A stretch of DNA of 64,000 bases. Origin: Kosakonia cowanii JCM 10956 = DSM 18146 (GTDB taxonomy: Bacteria; Pseudomonadota; Gammaproteobacteria; Enterobacterales; Enterobacteriaceae). Below the pieces are notes generated by a model. That model saw nothing but the letters and a program-made list of their open reading frames with translations, was not told where the DNA came from and made no database searches. The DNA lies in contig NZ_CP019445.1 in the NCBI RefSeq assembly GCF_001975225.1, positions 186,001 through 250,000 of the forward strand, read 5' to 3'. Below, in pieces: positions 42,527-52,569 of the stretch (the first letter of the stretch is position 1; the number at the start of each line of letters is the position of its first letter). The position numbers and the translations under genes were made by a program.

Positions 42527-43896
42527 TAGGAAGTTTGACCGCCCGCATCTTCGCCATCTTCTGGTTAACCCTGGCGCTGGTGTTGATGCTGGTATTGATG
42601 GTGCCAAAGCTGGACTCCCGCCAGATGACGGAGCTGCTCGACAGCGAGCAGCGCCAGGGTCTGATGATTGAACAGCATGTGGAAGCGGAGCTGGCTAACG
42701 ACCCGCCGAACGATCTGATGTGGTGGCGAAGGCTGTTTCGCGCCATCGACAAATGGGCGCCGCCCGGTCAACGTCTGCTGCTGGTCACCAGCGAAGGGCG
42801 CGTGATCGGCGCGGAGCGCAGCGAAATGCAGATCATCCGCAACTTTATCGGCCAGGCCGATAACTCCGATCATCCGCAGAAGAAAAAGTATGGCCGCGTC
42901 GAAATGGTTGGCCCCTTCTCCATTCGTGACGGGGAAGACAACTACCAGCTCTACCTGATTCGCCCTGCCAGCAATTCGCAATCTGACTTTATCAATCTGC
43001 TGTTCGACCGCCCGCTGCTGCTGCTGATTGTCACCATGCTGATCAGTTCACCGCTGCTGCTGTGGCTGGCGTGGAGCCTGGCAAAACCGGCGCGTAAGTT
43101 GAAAAACGCGGCGGATGAGGTGGCGCAAGGCAACCTGCGTCAGCATCCGGAGCTGGAAGCCGGGCCGCAGGAGTTTCTCGCCGCCGGGGCCAGTTTTAAC
43201 CAGATGGTGAGCGCGCTGGAGCGCATGATGACCGCGCAGCAGCGTCTGCTGTCGGATATCTCTCACGAGCTGCGCACGCCGCTGACGCGCCTGCAACTTG
43301 GCACCGCGCTATTGCGTCGTCGTAGCGGAGAGAGCAAAGAGCTGGAGCGCATTGAAACCGAGGCGCAGCGGCTGGACAGCATGATCAACGATCTGCTGGT
43401 GATGTCGCGCAACCAGCAGAAAAACGCGCTGGTTAGCGAAACGGTGAAAGCCAATCAGCTGTGGCATGAGGTGCTGGATAACGCCGCGTTCGAAGCCGAG
43501 CAGATGGGCAAATCCCTGACGGTCACCTTCCCGCCCGGGCCGTGGCCGCTGTATGGCAACCCCAACGCGCTGGAGAGTGCGCTGGAGAATATTGTCCGCA
43601 ACGCGCTGCGCTACTCCCACACTAAAATCGAAGTGAGTTTTGCGGTGGATAAAGAGGGCATCACCATCAACGTTGATGACGACGGCCCTGGCGTCAGCGC
43701 AGAAGATCGCGAGCAGATTTTCCGTCCCTTCTACCGCACCGACGAAGCGCGCGACCGCGAATCGGGCGGCACTGGCCTCGGGCTGGCGATTGTCGAAACG
43801 GCAATTCAGCAGCATCGCGGCTGGGTGAAAGCGGACGACAGCCCGTTAGGCGGTTTACGCTTAACCCTCTGGCTGCCGCTCTATAAACGCGCCTGA
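42523..43896 (+). CDS. cpxA: Envelope stress sensor kinase CpxA
   Basis: Membrane histidine kinase/phosphatase for CpxR. 457 residues: first span about residues 8-29, periplasmic PAS-like domain, second span about 164-185, HAMP domain, HisKA with DISHELRTPLTRLQ (His about 248), and HATPase motifs N (IVRNALRY), G1 (DDDGPGV) and G2 (GTGLGLAIVE). Translationally coupled to cpxR. Confidence 0.98.
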   Translation: MIGSLTARIFAIFWLTLALVLMLVLMVPKLDSRQMTELLDSEQRQGLMIEQHVEAELANDPPNDLMWWRRLFRAIDKWAPPGQRLLLVTSEGRVIGAERSEMQIIRNFIGQADNSDHPQKKKYGRVEMVGPFSIRDGEDNYQLYLIRPASNSQSDFINLLFDRPLLLLIVTMLISSPLLLWLAWSLAKPARKLKNAADEVAQGNLRQHPELEAGPQEFLAAGASFNQMVSALERMMTAQQRLLSDISHELRTPLTRLQLGTALLRRRSGESKELERIETEAQRLDSMINDLLVMSRNQQKNALVSETVKANQLWHEVLDNAAFEAEQMGKSLTVTFPPGPWPLYGNPNALESALENIVRNALRYSHTKIEVSFAVDKEGITINVDDDGPGVSAEDREQIFRPFYRTDEARDRESGGTGLGLAIVETAIQQHRGWVKADDSPLGGLRLTLWLPLYKRA

Positions 43897-43901
43897 TAAT
43901 G

Positions 43902-43930
43902 CGCCCTCTCCTGCCGGAGGGGGCGTTTTT
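43902..43930. terminator. Terminator between cpxA and yiiM (CCCTCTCC type)
   Basis: Ten-bp stem CGCCCTCTCC/GGAGGGGGCG with a TGCC loop and a T7 tract in the cpxA direction; directly abuts the convergent yiiM stop. Confidence 0.9.
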
Positions 43931-44602
43931 TTATCCGCGCAGCCGCCGGGCGTTATCCTCAACTTTGCCGCTCAGGCGTCGCTTCTGCATTGTGCGCGTC
44001 CAGCTTGCCGATAACCCCGCCGCCGCCAGCAGGCGCTGATACTGCTCATCATCAAACGGTTGATACCAGGCGATCGCCGCGGCCTCATGAACGCTGACAT
44101 CGCTTACCCTTGATACCAGCTCTAAAGGCGCGTCAGCGGCGACTTTGCCTGCGGCAATCACCCGATAGAGCCAGCCCACGCGGCCGCTCGCCTGCATCTG
44201 CGTGGCCATATCCTCAATGCCGAAGTGGTAGTTGAGCTTAAAGCAGGGCGAGCGTGGCTGCGTCACCTGAATCAGCGCCTCGCCCCAGCGAAAGATATCG
44301 CCGATAAAGACATTTTGTTCCGTCAGCCCGACGGTAGAGAGGTTTTCGCCGAAGGCGGGCGCGCAGAAAAGTGCGGCCTGTTGCGGGAAGGCTTGCGCCC
44401 AGTGCGTGTAGTGTTCACGCGGATAGTGGCACAGCGCGCGATCGGCCCCGCCGTGGTAGCTTTTCTCCGCCTGCTCATCGCCGGCAAGGCCCAGTTCGGT
44501 CAGGGTCAACTCCCCCTGAACCTGCAATTTGGCGATGGCGCTCGGTCGGCTGCCCTCATAATCCCTTATCTTGCCCCTGAAAACGTTAACCTGATGGCGC
44601 AT
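43931..44602 (-). CDS. yiiM: MOSC-domain protein YiiM
   Basis: MOSC-domain protein; E. coli YiiM uses molybdenum cofactor to reduce 6-hydroxylaminopurine-type N-hydroxylated compounds. 223 residues from MRHQVNVFRGKIRDYE. MOSC core from about residues 25-165, with the cofactor-binding cysteine in VTQPRSPCFKLNYHF; a C-terminal three-alpha domain follows. The frame extends 38 codons upstream but lacks homology. Start 44602 matches the family. Confidence 0.93.
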   Translation of the reverse strand: MRHQVNVFRGKIRDYEGSRPSAIAKLQVQGELTLTELGLAGDEQAEKSYHGGADRALCHYPREHYTHWAQAFPQQAALFCAPAFGENLSTVGLTEQNVFIGDIFRWGEALIQVTQPRSPCFKLNYHFGIEDMATQMQASGRVGWLYRVIAAGKVAADAPLELVSRVSDVSVHEAAAIAWYQPFDDEQYQRLLAAAGLSASWTRTMQKRRLSGKVEDNARRLRG

Positions 44603-44727
44603 CTTCCCTCCCGGAATTCCGTTGTTGGTCGCGTTATTAGAGCACACTTTTTTCTCACCCGAAGCGGCGAAAATGAGACATTCATGCGCGTGTCTGACGC
44701 CATGCCGTGTTATCACTTACCTTGAGT

Positions 44728-44746
44728 TTTGAAACGCAATTTCATT
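44728..44746. promoter_or_regulatory. KdgR-type operator before the DapA-family gene
   Basis: tttGAAACGCAATTTCatt matches 16 of 19 positions of the KdgR consensus AATRAAAYRNYRTTTYATT. It lies directly ahead of the GAGGAG ribosome site of the gene at 44765, where a bound repressor would block transcription. KdgR controls 2-keto-3-deoxygluconate genes in enteric bacteria; E. coli has kdgT at this locus. Confidence 0.7.
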
Positions 44747-44764
44747 AAACGAGGAGAGAGCGAC

Positions 44765-45667
44765 GTGGCCACTACAGTTCCATTTTCCGGCGTCTGGTGC
44801 CCTTCCATCACGCCGATGGATCGTGAAGGGAATATCGATCTGGCAGGCTTGGCGCAACACATTGCCCGCCTGAACGCGGCAAAAGTCGATGTCGTGCTGC
44901 TGATGGGCAGCATCGGGGAGTTTGCCTCGTTCTCGCTGGAGGAGCGCTTGATGCTTATCCGCGAAGCGCGGGAGATGTCGCCGGGTACGCTGGTAGCAAA
45001 CGTCTCCTCCCCCTGCTTTTCCGATGTGGTGCACATGGCGCAAGAGGCCAGGCGCGTCGGGTATGATGCAGTAATGGTGCTGCCACCCTATTACTACGGG
45101 CAGACCAGCGGGCAGTTATTGCACTATTTCCGCGCCATCGGCCAGGCGGTTGAAGGCAAGTGGTTCGCCTACAACTTCCCGGCGCGCACCGGCTGCGATT
45201 TAACGCCGGAACTGGTTGCCACCCTGGCCGCCGAGTTTCCTGATTTCGCCGGCATCAAAGATACGGTCGATTGCCAGTCACACACGCGGAACATGATCCT
45301 CGCCACCCAGGCGGTACGCGGCGATTTCGCCGTGTTGAGCGGCTACGACGAGTACTACATCCCGAACTTACTGGCAGGCGGCGCAGGGGTGATCTCCGGG
45401 TTGAATAACGTTATGCCAGAGCTGTTTGTGCAGGCGAGAGAAGCCTGGCGCACCGGCGATCTCGACGGGTTGAGTAAAGCGCAGCAGGAGATCGGCAAGT
45501 TTATGGCGATCTACGCCATCGGGGATGATTTCGTCACCACCATCAAAACCGTGGTATCACGTAAATTTGGCTACTCGACGCCCGTCTCGCGCAACGTCGG
45601 CGGCACGCTCAGCGACGCGCAGTGCGCCATTGTCGATCAGGTGTTTAGTATCACCTCGCGAAGGTAA
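44765..45667 (+). CDS. DapA-family (dihydrodipicolinate synthase-like) aldolase/lyase
   Basis: Class I pyruvate-dependent aldolase or dehydratase, TIM barrel, 300 residues. Schiff-base lysine is K165 in FAGIKDTVDC; the general-acid tyrosine is Y136 in FAYNFPARTG. The DapA GTTGE motif is replaced by GSIGE (residues 48-52), as in KDG-aldolase-like paralogues, so it is not the lysine-pathway DapA. GTG 44765 is chosen because GAGGAG lies nine bases upstream; a TTG start at 44729 is inside the KdgR site. Context suggests a 2-keto-3-deoxy-sugar-acid substrate (inference). No transporter or dehydratase is beside it. Confidence 0.8.
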   Translation: MATTVPFSGVWCPSITPMDREGNIDLAGLAQHIARLNAAKVDVVLLMGSIGEFASFSLEERLMLIREAREMSPGTLVANVSSPCFSDVVHMAQEARRVGYDAVMVLPPYYYGQTSGQLLHYFRAIGQAVEGKWFAYNFPARTGCDLTPELVATLAAEFPDFAGIKDTVDCQSHTRNMILATQAVRGDFAVLSGYDEYYIPNLLAGGAGVISGLNNVMPELFVQAREAWRTGDLDGLSKAQQEIGKFMAIYAIGDDFVTTIKTVVSRKFGYSTPVSRNVGGTLSDAQCAIVDQVFSITSRR

Positions 45668-45679
45668 ACCGCAGGCAAT

Positions 45680-45712
45680 AAAAAACCCCCGACGGCGAAG
45701 CCGGACGGGGGT
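45680..45712. terminator. Terminator between the DapA-family gene and sodA
   Basis: Stem AACCCCCG/CGGGGGTT with an inner GGC/GCC helix; the T6 tract is on the minus strand, so it mainly ends sodA and may also serve the plus-strand gene. Confidence 0.82.
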
Positions 45713-45745
45713 TGACCTCACGCAAGCGTGGGGGATCGTGCGAAC

Positions 45746-46366
45746 TTATTTTTTAGCGGCGAAACGTGCTGCTGCTTCGTCCCAGTTCACCACGTTCCAG
45801 AACTCTTTGATGTAGTCCGGGCGGCGGTTCTGGAATTTCAGGTAGTAAGCGTGTTCCCACACATCCAGACCGATGATCGGGAAGCCGGATGCGCCAGAGA
45901 TCGCTTCACCCATCAGCGGGGAGTCCTGGTTTGCGGTAGAGACTACAGCCAGTTTGTCGCCTTTCAGCACCAGCCATGCCCAGCCGGAACCGAAGCGGGT
46001 TGCTGCTGCTTTTTCAAATTCAGCTTTGAAGTTGTCCACGGAACCGAAATCGCGCTCGATAGCCGCTTTCAGATCGCCCTGCAGGGTAGTGCCGACTTTC
46101 AGGCCTTTCCAGAACAGGCTGTGGTTAGCGTGGCCGCCCGCGTTGTTGCGCAGTACGGTTTTCTTGTCGGTCGGCAGCTGGTCCAGTTTGGTGATCAGCT
46201 CTTCAACCGGCAGGCTTGAGAACTCCGGCAGGTTTTCCAGCGCGGCGTTAGCGTTGTTTACGTAGGTCTGGTGATGTTTAGTGTGATGGATTTCCATCGT
46301 CTGCTTGTCGAAATGAGGCTCAAGGGCATCATACGCATACGGCAGAGCGGGCAGTGTATAGCTCAT
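45746..46366 (-). CDS. sodA: Manganese superoxide dismutase
   Basis: Cytosolic Mn-dependent superoxide dismutase. 206 residues from [15 protein letters not shown]. Metal ligands are visible in [21 protein letters not shown] and [29 protein letters not shown] and the QDSPL segment are of the Mn type. Upstream frame of four codons is ignored. A Fur-type site and a strong -10 lie upstream. Confidence 0.98.
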   Translation of the reverse strand: MSYTLPALPYAYDALEPHFDKQTMEIHHTKHHQTYVNNANAALENLPEFSSLPVEELITKLDQLPTDKKTVLRNNAGGHANHSLFWKGLKVGTTLQGDLKAAIERDFGSVDNFKAEFEKAAATRFGSGWAWLVLKGDKLAVVSTANQDSPLMGEAISGASGFPIIGLDVWEHAYYLKFQNRRPDYIKEFWNVVNWDEAAARFAAKK

Positions 46367-46424
46367 TTTCATCTCCATTTTTAGTCTGGCGGCGGATTGT
46401 TAATGCCGCGTAAGCAGTCGGATC

Positions 46425-46461
46425 ATTATAGTTAATTACGTGATATTGAAAATGTTTATCA
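46425..46461 (-). promoter_or_regulatory. sodA promoter with Fur-like iron box
   Basis: On the minus strand GATAAACATTTTCAATATCAC (two pieces, 46441-46461) resembles the iron box GATAATGATAATCATTATC and the corresponding E. coli sodA sequence; TATAAT follows at 46430-46425. Fnr, ArcA and SoxS also act here in E. coli, but I could not place their sites. The rest of the 288-bp gap to rhaT shows no further clear element. Confidence 0.6.
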
Positions 46462-46654
46462 ATGCCGTAGTTTTTATAAGGTTATAAATTTTAGTTATGT
46501 TCTTGAAATTGTGAAGCTGCTCACCCCCATCATGCCCTGATTGCCAGCGCCAGGCGCAGCGCGGCAATCGTCTCAAGGTTAAATCGTTTACTGATTTTTA
46601 CACTCTGCGAGTCGGCGACCTCTGTCCCGGCCATAAAAACAAAAGGAGTGCACA

Positions 46655-47689
46655 ATGAGTAACGCGATTACGATGGGTATTTTGTGGCATTTGATAGGCG
46701 CGGCCAGTGCTGCCTGTTTCTATGCCCCGTTCAAAAAGGTCAAACAGTGGTCATGGGAGACGATGTGGTCGATAGGCGGCCTCGTCTCCTGGATAGTCCT
46801 TCCCTGGAGCATCAGCGCGCTGTTACTGCCCGATTTCTGGGCCTATTTCAGCTCGTTCAATGCCTCCACCCTGCTGCCGGTGTTTCTCTTCGGCGCAATG
46901 TGGGGCGTCGGCAATATCAATTATGGTTTAACGATGCGCTATCTCGGCATGTCGATGGGCATTGGTATCGCCATCGGCATCACGCTGATTGTTGGCACCC
47001 TGATGACGCCGGTGCTCAACGGCACTTTCGGCGTGCTGATCCATACCGAAGGGGGTCGGATGACGCTGCTTGGCGTGCTGGTTGCCCTGATTGGCGTCGG
47101 CATTGTGACGCGCGCCGGGCAGTTGAAAGAGCGCAAAATGGGCATCAAAGCCGAAGAGTTCAACCTGAAAAAAGGGCTGGCGCTGGCCGTCATGTGCGGC
47201 ATCTTCTCAGCGGGGATGTCCTTTGCGATGAATGCCGCCAAACCGATGCACGATGCCGCTGCGGCGCTGGGCATCGATCCGCTCTATACCGCGCTGCCAA
47301 GCTATGTGGTGATCATGGGCGGGGGCGCGCTGGTCAACCTTGGCTTCTGCATTATTCGCCTGGCAAAAGTGAAGAATTTGTCGGTCAAAGCGGACTTCTC
47401 GCTGGCAACGCCGTTGATTATCAGCAATATCCTGCTCTCAGCGCTTGGCGGGCTGATGTGGTATCTGCAATTCTTCTTCTACGCCTGGGGCCACGCCCGT
47501 ATTCCGGCGCAGTATGACTACATCAGTTGGATGCTGCACATGAGTTTCTACGTGCTGTGCGGCGGCATTGTCGGGCTGGTGCTGAAGGAGTGGAAAAATG
47601 CCGGACGCCAGCCGGTCAGCGTGCTGAGCCTCGGCTGCGTGGTGATCATTATCGCGGCCAATATCGTCGGCCTCGGTATGGCGAGCTAA
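46655..47689 (+). CDS. rhaT: L-rhamnose/proton symporter RhaT
   Basis: Inner-membrane secondary transporter for rhamnose and lyxose. 344 residues, ten hydrophobic spans, starting [17 protein letters not shown]. Conserved [19 protein letters not shown] and [27 protein letters not shown] ribosome site. Same position as in E. coli, convergent with rhaR. The window also has a rhamnose ABC importer, so uptake is duplicated. Confidence 0.97.
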   Translation: MSNAITMGILWHLIGAASAACFYAPFKKVKQWSWETMWSIGGLVSWIVLPWSISALLLPDFWAYFSSFNASTLLPVFLFGAMWGVGNINYGLTMRYLGMSMGIGIAIGITLIVGTLMTPVLNGTFGVLIHTEGGRMTLLGVLVALIGVGIVTRAGQLKERKMGIKAEEFNLKKGLALAVMCGIFSAGMSFAMNAAKPMHDAAAALGIDPLYTALPSYVVIMGGGALVNLGFCIIRLAKVKNLSVKADFSLATPLIISNILLSALGGLMWYLQFFFYAWGHARIPAQYDYISWMLHMSFYVLCGGIVGLVLKEWKNAGRQPVSVLSLGCVVIIIAANIVGLGMAS

Positions 47690-48538
47690 TCAGGCGGCGG
47701 CGCGACTGCGATGACGCCACTGTCCTGGCGTCATCCCCACTTCGCGGCTAAAGACCACCGAAAAGTAGTTACTGTCCTCAAACCCGCACTGCATGGCGAT
47801 TTCACCAATCATCTGCTCCGAGTGCTGGAGCAGATACTGCGCGTGGCAGATGCGCAACTGGCGCAGATAGTGGTTGATGGTCATGCCGGTCTGGGAGCGA
47901 AACTGCTGGCGCAGGGCACGCTCGCTGCACTGCTCCTGCTCGCAAAACTGCTCAAGCACAAAGCTGCGATTCAGGCTGCCGGAAAGGGCGGTGATCAGCT
48001 TATCCAGCAGCGCTTCGCTGTGGGTAGCGGCAAGGTTATCGGCGGCGAAGCGGTGGCGTTTTAAGATCATCACCAGTTGGGCGAAGAGCATTTCTGCCAT
48101 CCCATTCGCCAGCGGATCGCTCTTATTGCTCTCATGCTCCAGTTGGGCAATCACCTGGCGGGCCTGCGTCATGCCGCTGCTGCCAATGCGCCAGTGCGGG
48201 CTCCACGCCCCGCCGCTAAAGCCTGGGATCAGCGCCGCCCAGTCCAGATTGAGCGTCAGCCGCTCCGGGCAGTAGATGATGTTCTGCAACACCAGATCGT
48301 TAACCGAGGCGTAAGAGTGGCAATCCTCGGCGCGGATATAAAAGAGATCGCCGCGCGTAATGCGATACGGGCGGTTGTTGAGCACATGCAGGCCATTGCC
48401 GCGCCACACCATCACCAGCTCATTAAACTCGTGAGTGTGTTCGGCAAACACATGTTGCGGGTAGCGATCCGCCACCGCCACCGCCTGACCGGCGCGCGGA
48501 AAAAAGTCGTCCCGACGAAGAATAAGCTGGCCTGTCAC
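47690..48538 (-). CDS. rhaR: Rhamnose activator RhaR
   Basis: AraC-family activator of rhaSR that responds to L-rhamnose. 282 residues with a GTG start; GGAGG lies seven bases upstream. Cupin sensor with [20 protein letters not shown] (about residues 31-50), two C-terminal HTHs ([14 protein letters not shown] and [20 protein letters not shown]). Shorter N-terminus than the longest E. coli annotation. Stop abuts the rhaT stop; cotranscribed after rhaS. Confidence 0.95.
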   Translation of the reverse strand: MTGQLILRRDDFFPRAGQAVAVADRYPQHVFAEHTHEFNELVMVWRGNGLHVLNNRPYRITRGDLFYIRAEDCHSYASVNDLVLQNIIYCPERLTLNLDWAALIPGFSGGAWSPHWRIGSSGMTQARQVIAQLEHESNKSDPLANGMAEMLFAQLVMILKRHRFAADNLAATHSEALLDKLITALSGSLNRSFVLEQFCEQEQCSERALRQQFRSQTGMTINHYLRQLRICHAQYLLQHSEQMIGEIAMQCGFEDSNYFSVVFSREVGMTPGQWRHRSRAAA

Positions 48539-48611
48539 ATCATCACCTCCGCGTGCACTAACCTGACATTATTAGCCAAAGCGCAGCCAAAAATCGGTGA
48601 TTCTCTTCTCG

Positions 48612-49448
48612 TTACTGAAGCAGCGTATCGCGCCCCTGACGGATCTCGCGCGGAGACCAGCTAAACTCGCGGCGAAACAGGGTCGAAAAGTGGTTACTGT
48701 CGCCAAATCCGCAGCGAAAAGCGATATTCGTTACGCTCTCATCGCTGTGACGCAACATATGGCGGGCTTTAATCAGTCGCAGGCGGTTCAGGTAGCGCTG
48801 CGGTGTCATGCCGGTGGTCTGTTTAAGCTGGCGATGCAGCGTGCGCAAGGAGAGCGTGAAGCGCTCGGCAAGCGACGCCCAGCAGACATCTTCGGCGAAG
48901 TGATCCTCCAGCCACAGCAGCAGCTGGTTAAGCCGTGCGTCGCTGTTGCCCATCTCCGCCTGCTGGCTGCTACGGCGCAGCAGCACCAGCAGCTGCATAA
49001 AGAGTATCTCGCGGTTAGCAATATCGTGGGTTTCCAGTTCCGCGCCCTGCGCCTCCATCTGGCTGATAATGCCGCGCACCTGCCCCAGCGTCTGCTGGCT
49101 CACCCGCCAGTGCGACGGGTAATGCCCCTCCTGCTCCTGCGGTAACAGCTGGTTTAACCCGGCAAGGAACTGGAAAGCGTCCGGCGAGCGGTAGAGCACG
49201 TTGGTCAGGCAGAGATTATCGGTGTGTTCATAGAGATGGCGGTCATGATCGCGCACAAAGCAGACCGTGCCGCCGCTGATGGTGTAAGGCTGACCGTTAA
49301 AAACATGAATGCCGGAGCCATGCTCAACAATTACAATTTCATGAAAATCATGATGATGCTCAGGGAAAGCCGCCTGCGGCAGCCGCGGCTCAATGGCAAC
49401 CGGTGATTTACCTGGCGGAAAGAAATCGACGCTATGCAGTATGGTCAT
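48612..49448 (-). CDS. rhaS: Rhamnose activator RhaS
   Basis: AraC-family activator of rhaBAD and rhaT. 278 residues, the E. coli length, starting [15 protein letters not shown]-terminal cupin domain [23 protein letters not shown] 1 near [18 protein letters not shown] and HTH 2 near [22 protein letters not shown]. First gene of rhaSR, divergent from rhaB over the control region. Confidence 0.97.
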   Translation of the reverse strand: MTILHSVDFFPPGKSPVAIEPRLPQAAFPEHHHDFHEIVIVEHGSGIHVFNGQPYTISGGTVCFVRDHDRHLYEHTDNLCLTNVLYRSPDAFQFLAGLNQLLPQEQEGHYPSHWRVSQQTLGQVRGIISQMEAQGAELETHDIANREILFMQLLVLLRRSSQQAEMGNSDARLNQLLLWLEDHFAEDVCWASLAERFTLSLRTLHRQLKQTTGMTPQRYLNRLRLIKARHMLRHSDESVTNIAFRCGFGDSNHFSTLFRREFSWSPREIRQGRDTLLQ

Positions 49449-49749
49449 GATCGCCCCAGCAAATGAGAAACAGTCTCAAAATAGTAATTAAGGGCAGCCA
49501 ACCTCACCTTTAATTTTCGACGCCATTTCGCGCATAAGTTGCCCGTTTTTCAAGAAACGCCCGGAAAGATCGGGAAATGTGGCGAGAGTCACAATGGCGC
49601 AACGCCGCGTCATCACTGGAATTTGTGAACTCTCTCACGTTCATCTTTGCTTTCTTGCCAGCGCCCCCTTGCCGCTGTCAGTAGCAAGAAGGTAGACCCC
49701 ACGCCCCCTTTTTTAGACTGTCCGCAATGACTCTATGAAGGACCTCATC
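49449..49749. promoter_or_regulatory. rhaSR-rhaBAD control region: CRP and RhaS/RhaR sites
   Basis: A 301-bp divergent promoter region. CRP site 1 at 49624-49639 (TGTGA-actctc-TCACG) and CRP site 2 at 49578-49593 (TGTGG-cgagag-TCACA). Between CRP 1 and rhaB, two inverted 17-bp half-sites (ATCTTTGCTTTCTTGCC, 49643-49659; CTGTCAGTAGCAAGAAG, 49675-49691) with 15 bp between them match the RhaS operator. The RhaR site should lie near 49530-49560 but I could not define it. Nothing else seen in the gap. Confidence 0.8.
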
Positions 49750-51219
49750 ATGACTTTTCGCCACTGCGTCGCGGTTGATTTAGGTGCCTCCAGCGGACGG
49801 GTAATGCTGGCGCGTTACGATCGCCAGAGCCGGGCGCTGACGCTTCAGGAAATTCACCGCTTTGTTAACTGCTTACAGAGTGTTGATGGATTCGACTGCT
49901 GGGATATCGACCGCCTGGAAGCCGAGATCCGCAGCGGGCTGCAAAAGGTGTGCGAATCCGGCGTGCAGCCTGACAGCATCGGCATTGATACCTGGGGCGT
50001 CGATTATGTGCTGATTAACCGCGCGGGTGAACGCGTCGGTCTGCCAATCGCCTACCGCGACAGCCGCACCAACGGCATTATGCAGCGCGCTTTCCAGCAG
50101 CCGGGCCAAGCCGATATCTATCGCCGCAGCGGCATCCAGTTTCTCCCCTTCAACACTCTCTATCAGCTGCGCGCGCTGGCGGAGCAGCAACCGCACACCG
50201 TAGCGCAGGTGGAGCACGCTCTGCTGATCCCGGACTACTTCAGCTTCCGCCTGACCGGGCAGCTCAACTGGGAGTACACCAACGCCACCACCACGCAGCT
50301 GGTCAATATCAACACTGACAACTGGGACACGACGCTGCTCGACTGGGCCGGGGTGCCTGCAAGCTGGTTTGGCACACCGACCCATCCGGGGAATGTGATT
50401 GGTGACTGGATCTGCCCGCAGGGCAACGCCATTCCGGTGGTCGCCGTTGCCAGCCATGATACCGCCAGCGCGGTGATCGCCTCGCCGTTGGCCGATAACG
50501 ATGCGGCATACCTCTCTTCCGGCACCTGGTCATTGATGGGCTTTGAGAGCAAAACGCCCTACACCAGCGACGCCGCGCTCGCCGCCAATATCACCAATGA
50601 GGGCGGTGCCGAGGGGCGCTACCGGGTGCTGAAAAATATCATGGGTTTGTGGCTGCTACAGCGGGTGCTGAAAGAGCAGAACATCAGCGACCTGCCCGCA
50701 CTTATCGCCCTCACTGAACAGATCGCGGTCTGCCGCTTCATCATCAACCCCAACGATGAGCGCTTTATCAACCCGGCGAATATGAGTGCCGAGATCCAGG
50801 CCGCCTGCCGCGACGCGGATCAGCCGGTGCCGCAGAGCGCCGCCGAGCTGGCGCGCTGCATCTTCGACAGCCTCGCCCTGCTCTATGCCGATGTGCTGAG
50901 CGAGCTGGCAACCCTGCGCGGCAAGCCCTTTACCCGCCTGCATATTGTTGGCGGCGGCTGCCAGAACCAGTTGTTAAACCAGCTTTGCGCCGACGCCTGC
51001 GGTTTGCCGGTGGTCGCCGGGCCGGTTGAAGCCTCAACGCTCGGCAATATTGGCGTACAGCTGATGACGCTCGATGAGCTGACCAACGTCGATGAGTTCC
51101 GTCAGGTGGTGGCGGCTAACCACCCCCTGCTCACCTTTACCCCCGATTCTGATAATGAAATCGCCCGCTATGTCGCGCGTTTTCAGCAAAAACGACAGAC
51201 AAAGGAGCTTTGCGCATGA
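49750..51219 (+). CDS. rhaB: L-rhamnulokinase
   Basis: Phosphorylates L-rhamnulose at C1 with ATP; FGGY/actin-fold kinase. 489 residues from [25 protein letters not shown] seven bases upstream. Conserved [31 protein letters not shown] and [15 protein letters not shown]. The five codons before 49750 are not used. Its stop overlaps the rhaA start (ATGA). Confidence 0.98.
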   Translation: MTFRHCVAVDLGASSGRVMLARYDRQSRALTLQEIHRFVNCLQSVDGFDCWDIDRLEAEIRSGLQKVCESGVQPDSIGIDTWGVDYVLINRAGERVGLPIAYRDSRTNGIMQRAFQQPGQADIYRRSGIQFLPFNTLYQLRALAEQQPHTVAQVEHALLIPDYFSFRLTGQLNWEYTNATTTQLVNINTDNWDTTLLDWAGVPASWFGTPTHPGNVIGDWICPQGNAIPVVAVASHDTASAVIASPLADNDAAYLSSGTWSLMGFESKTPYTSDAALAANITNEGGAEGRYRVLKNIMGLWLLQRVLKEQNISDLPALIALTEQIAVCRFIINPNDERFINPANMSAEIQAACRDADQPVPQSAAELARCIFDSLALLYADVLSELATLRGKPFTRLHIVGGGCQNQLLNQLCADACGLPVVAGPVEASTLGNIGVQLMTLDELTNVDEFRQVVAANHPLLTFTPDSDNEIARYVARFQQKRQTKELCA

Positions 51220-52475
51220 CCACTCAACTTGAACAGGCCTGGGAGATTGCCAGAGAGCGTTTTGCCGCGGTCGGCATCGACGCCGAGGAGGCGCTGCGTC
51301 AGCTCGATCGCCTGCCGGTCTCGATGCACTGCTGGCAGGGCGACGATGTGGCCGGGTTCGAAAACCCGGAAGGCAGCCTGACCGGCGGCATTCAGGCCAC
51401 CGGTAACTACCCGGGTAAAGCGCGCAACGCCGCCGAATTACGCGCCGATCTTGAGCAGGCGCTGAGCCTGATCCCCGGCCCTAAACGCCTCAACCTGCAC
51501 GCGATTTATCACGAAGCCGATGCGCCCGTGGCGCGTAACGAGATCAAACCGGAGCACTTTAAAAACTGGGTTGCGTGGGCAAAAGCCAACAAACTGGGGC
51601 TCGATTTTAACCCCTCCTGTTTTTCGCACCCGCTCAGCGCGGATGGTTTTACCCTCTCCCACGCCAATGATGAGGTGCGCCAGTTCTGGATTGATCATGT
51701 TAAAGCCAGCCGCCGCGTCTCTGCCTCCTTCGGCGAGCAGCTCGGCACGCCGTCGGTGATGAATATCTGGGTGCCGGATGGCATGAAGGATGTCACCGTC
51801 GATCGCCTGGCCCCGCGCCAGCGTCTGCTGGCGGCGCTGGATGAGGCGATGAGCGAGAAACTGAACCCGGCCCACCATATCGATGCCGTGGAGAGTAAGT
51901 TGTTCGGCATCGGTGCCGAAAGCTATACCGTCGGCTCGAATGAGTTCTATATGGGGTACGCCACCAGCCGCCAGACCGCGCTCTGCCTGGATGCGGGCCA
52001 CTTCCACCCGACGGAGGTGATCTCCGACAAAATCTCCGCCGCCATGCTCTATGTGCCGCGCCTGCTGCTGCATGTCAGCCGCCCGGTGCGCTGGGACAGC
52101 GATCACGTGGTGCTGCTGGATGATGAAACCCAGGCCATTGCCAGCGAGATCATTCGCCACCAGCTGTTCGACCGCGTGCATATCGGGCTGGATTTCTTTG
52201 ACGCCTCTATCAACCGTATCGCCGCGTGGGTGATTGGTACCCGCAATATGAAAAAAGCGCTGCTGCGCGCCCTGCTGGAGCCGGTTGAACAGTTGCGCCA
52301 GCTGGAAGCCGACGGGGATTACACCGCGCGCCTTGCGCTGCTCGAAGAGCAGAAATCCCTGCCGTGGCAGGCGGTGTGGGAGATCTATTGCCAGCGCCAC
52401 GACACTCCCGCCGGTAGCCAGTGGCTTGAGAGCGTGCGGGCGTATGAGCAAGCGGTATTACGCCAGCGCCAGTAA
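51216..52475 (+). CDS. rhaA: L-rhamnose isomerase
   Basis: Converts L-rhamnose to L-rhamnulose; TIM barrel with two divalent metals, tetramer. 419 residues. Metal and substrate motifs include [25 protein letters not shown] and [17 protein letters not shown]. Translationally coupled to rhaB by the ATGA overlap. Confidence 0.98.
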   Translation: MTTQLEQAWEIARERFAAVGIDAEEALRQLDRLPVSMHCWQGDDVAGFENPEGSLTGGIQATGNYPGKARNAAELRADLEQALSLIPGPKRLNLHAIYHEADAPVARNEIKPEHFKNWVAWAKANKLGLDFNPSCFSHPLSADGFTLSHANDEVRQFWIDHVKASRRVSASFGEQLGTPSVMNIWVPDGMKDVTVDRLAPRQRLLAALDEAMSEKLNPAHHIDAVESKLFGIGAESYTVGSNEFYMGYATSRQTALCLDAGHFHPTEVISDKISAAMLYVPRLLLHVSRPVRWDSDHVVLLDDETQAIASEIIRHQLFDRVHIGLDFFDASINRIAAWVIGTRNMKKALLRALLEPVEQLRQLEADGDYTARLALLEEQKSLPWQAVWEIYCQRHDTPAGSQWLESVRAYEQAVLRQRQ

Positions 52476-52478
52476 CGC

Positions 52479-52546
52479 TGTGCCGGATGGCGGATTACAG
52501 AGAAACCGATTCACGTAGGCCGGATAAGCGCAGCGCCATCCGGCAA
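52479..52546. repeat. BIME (two REP units) between rhaA and rhaD
   Basis: TGCCGGATGGCGGATTA and, inverted, GTAGGCCGGATAAGCGCAGC then GCCATCCGGCA: a head-to-tail pair of REP palindromes filling the 94-bp gap. Confidence 0.92.
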
Positions 52547-52569
52547 CAGAACCAACAGGAACTCCATAC

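Noticed and set aside
44729..44764. TTG start giving a 12-codon longer DapA-family protein
   Set aside because: It falls within the KdgR-like palindrome and lacks a ribosome site, while the GTG at 44765 has GAGGAG at good spacing.
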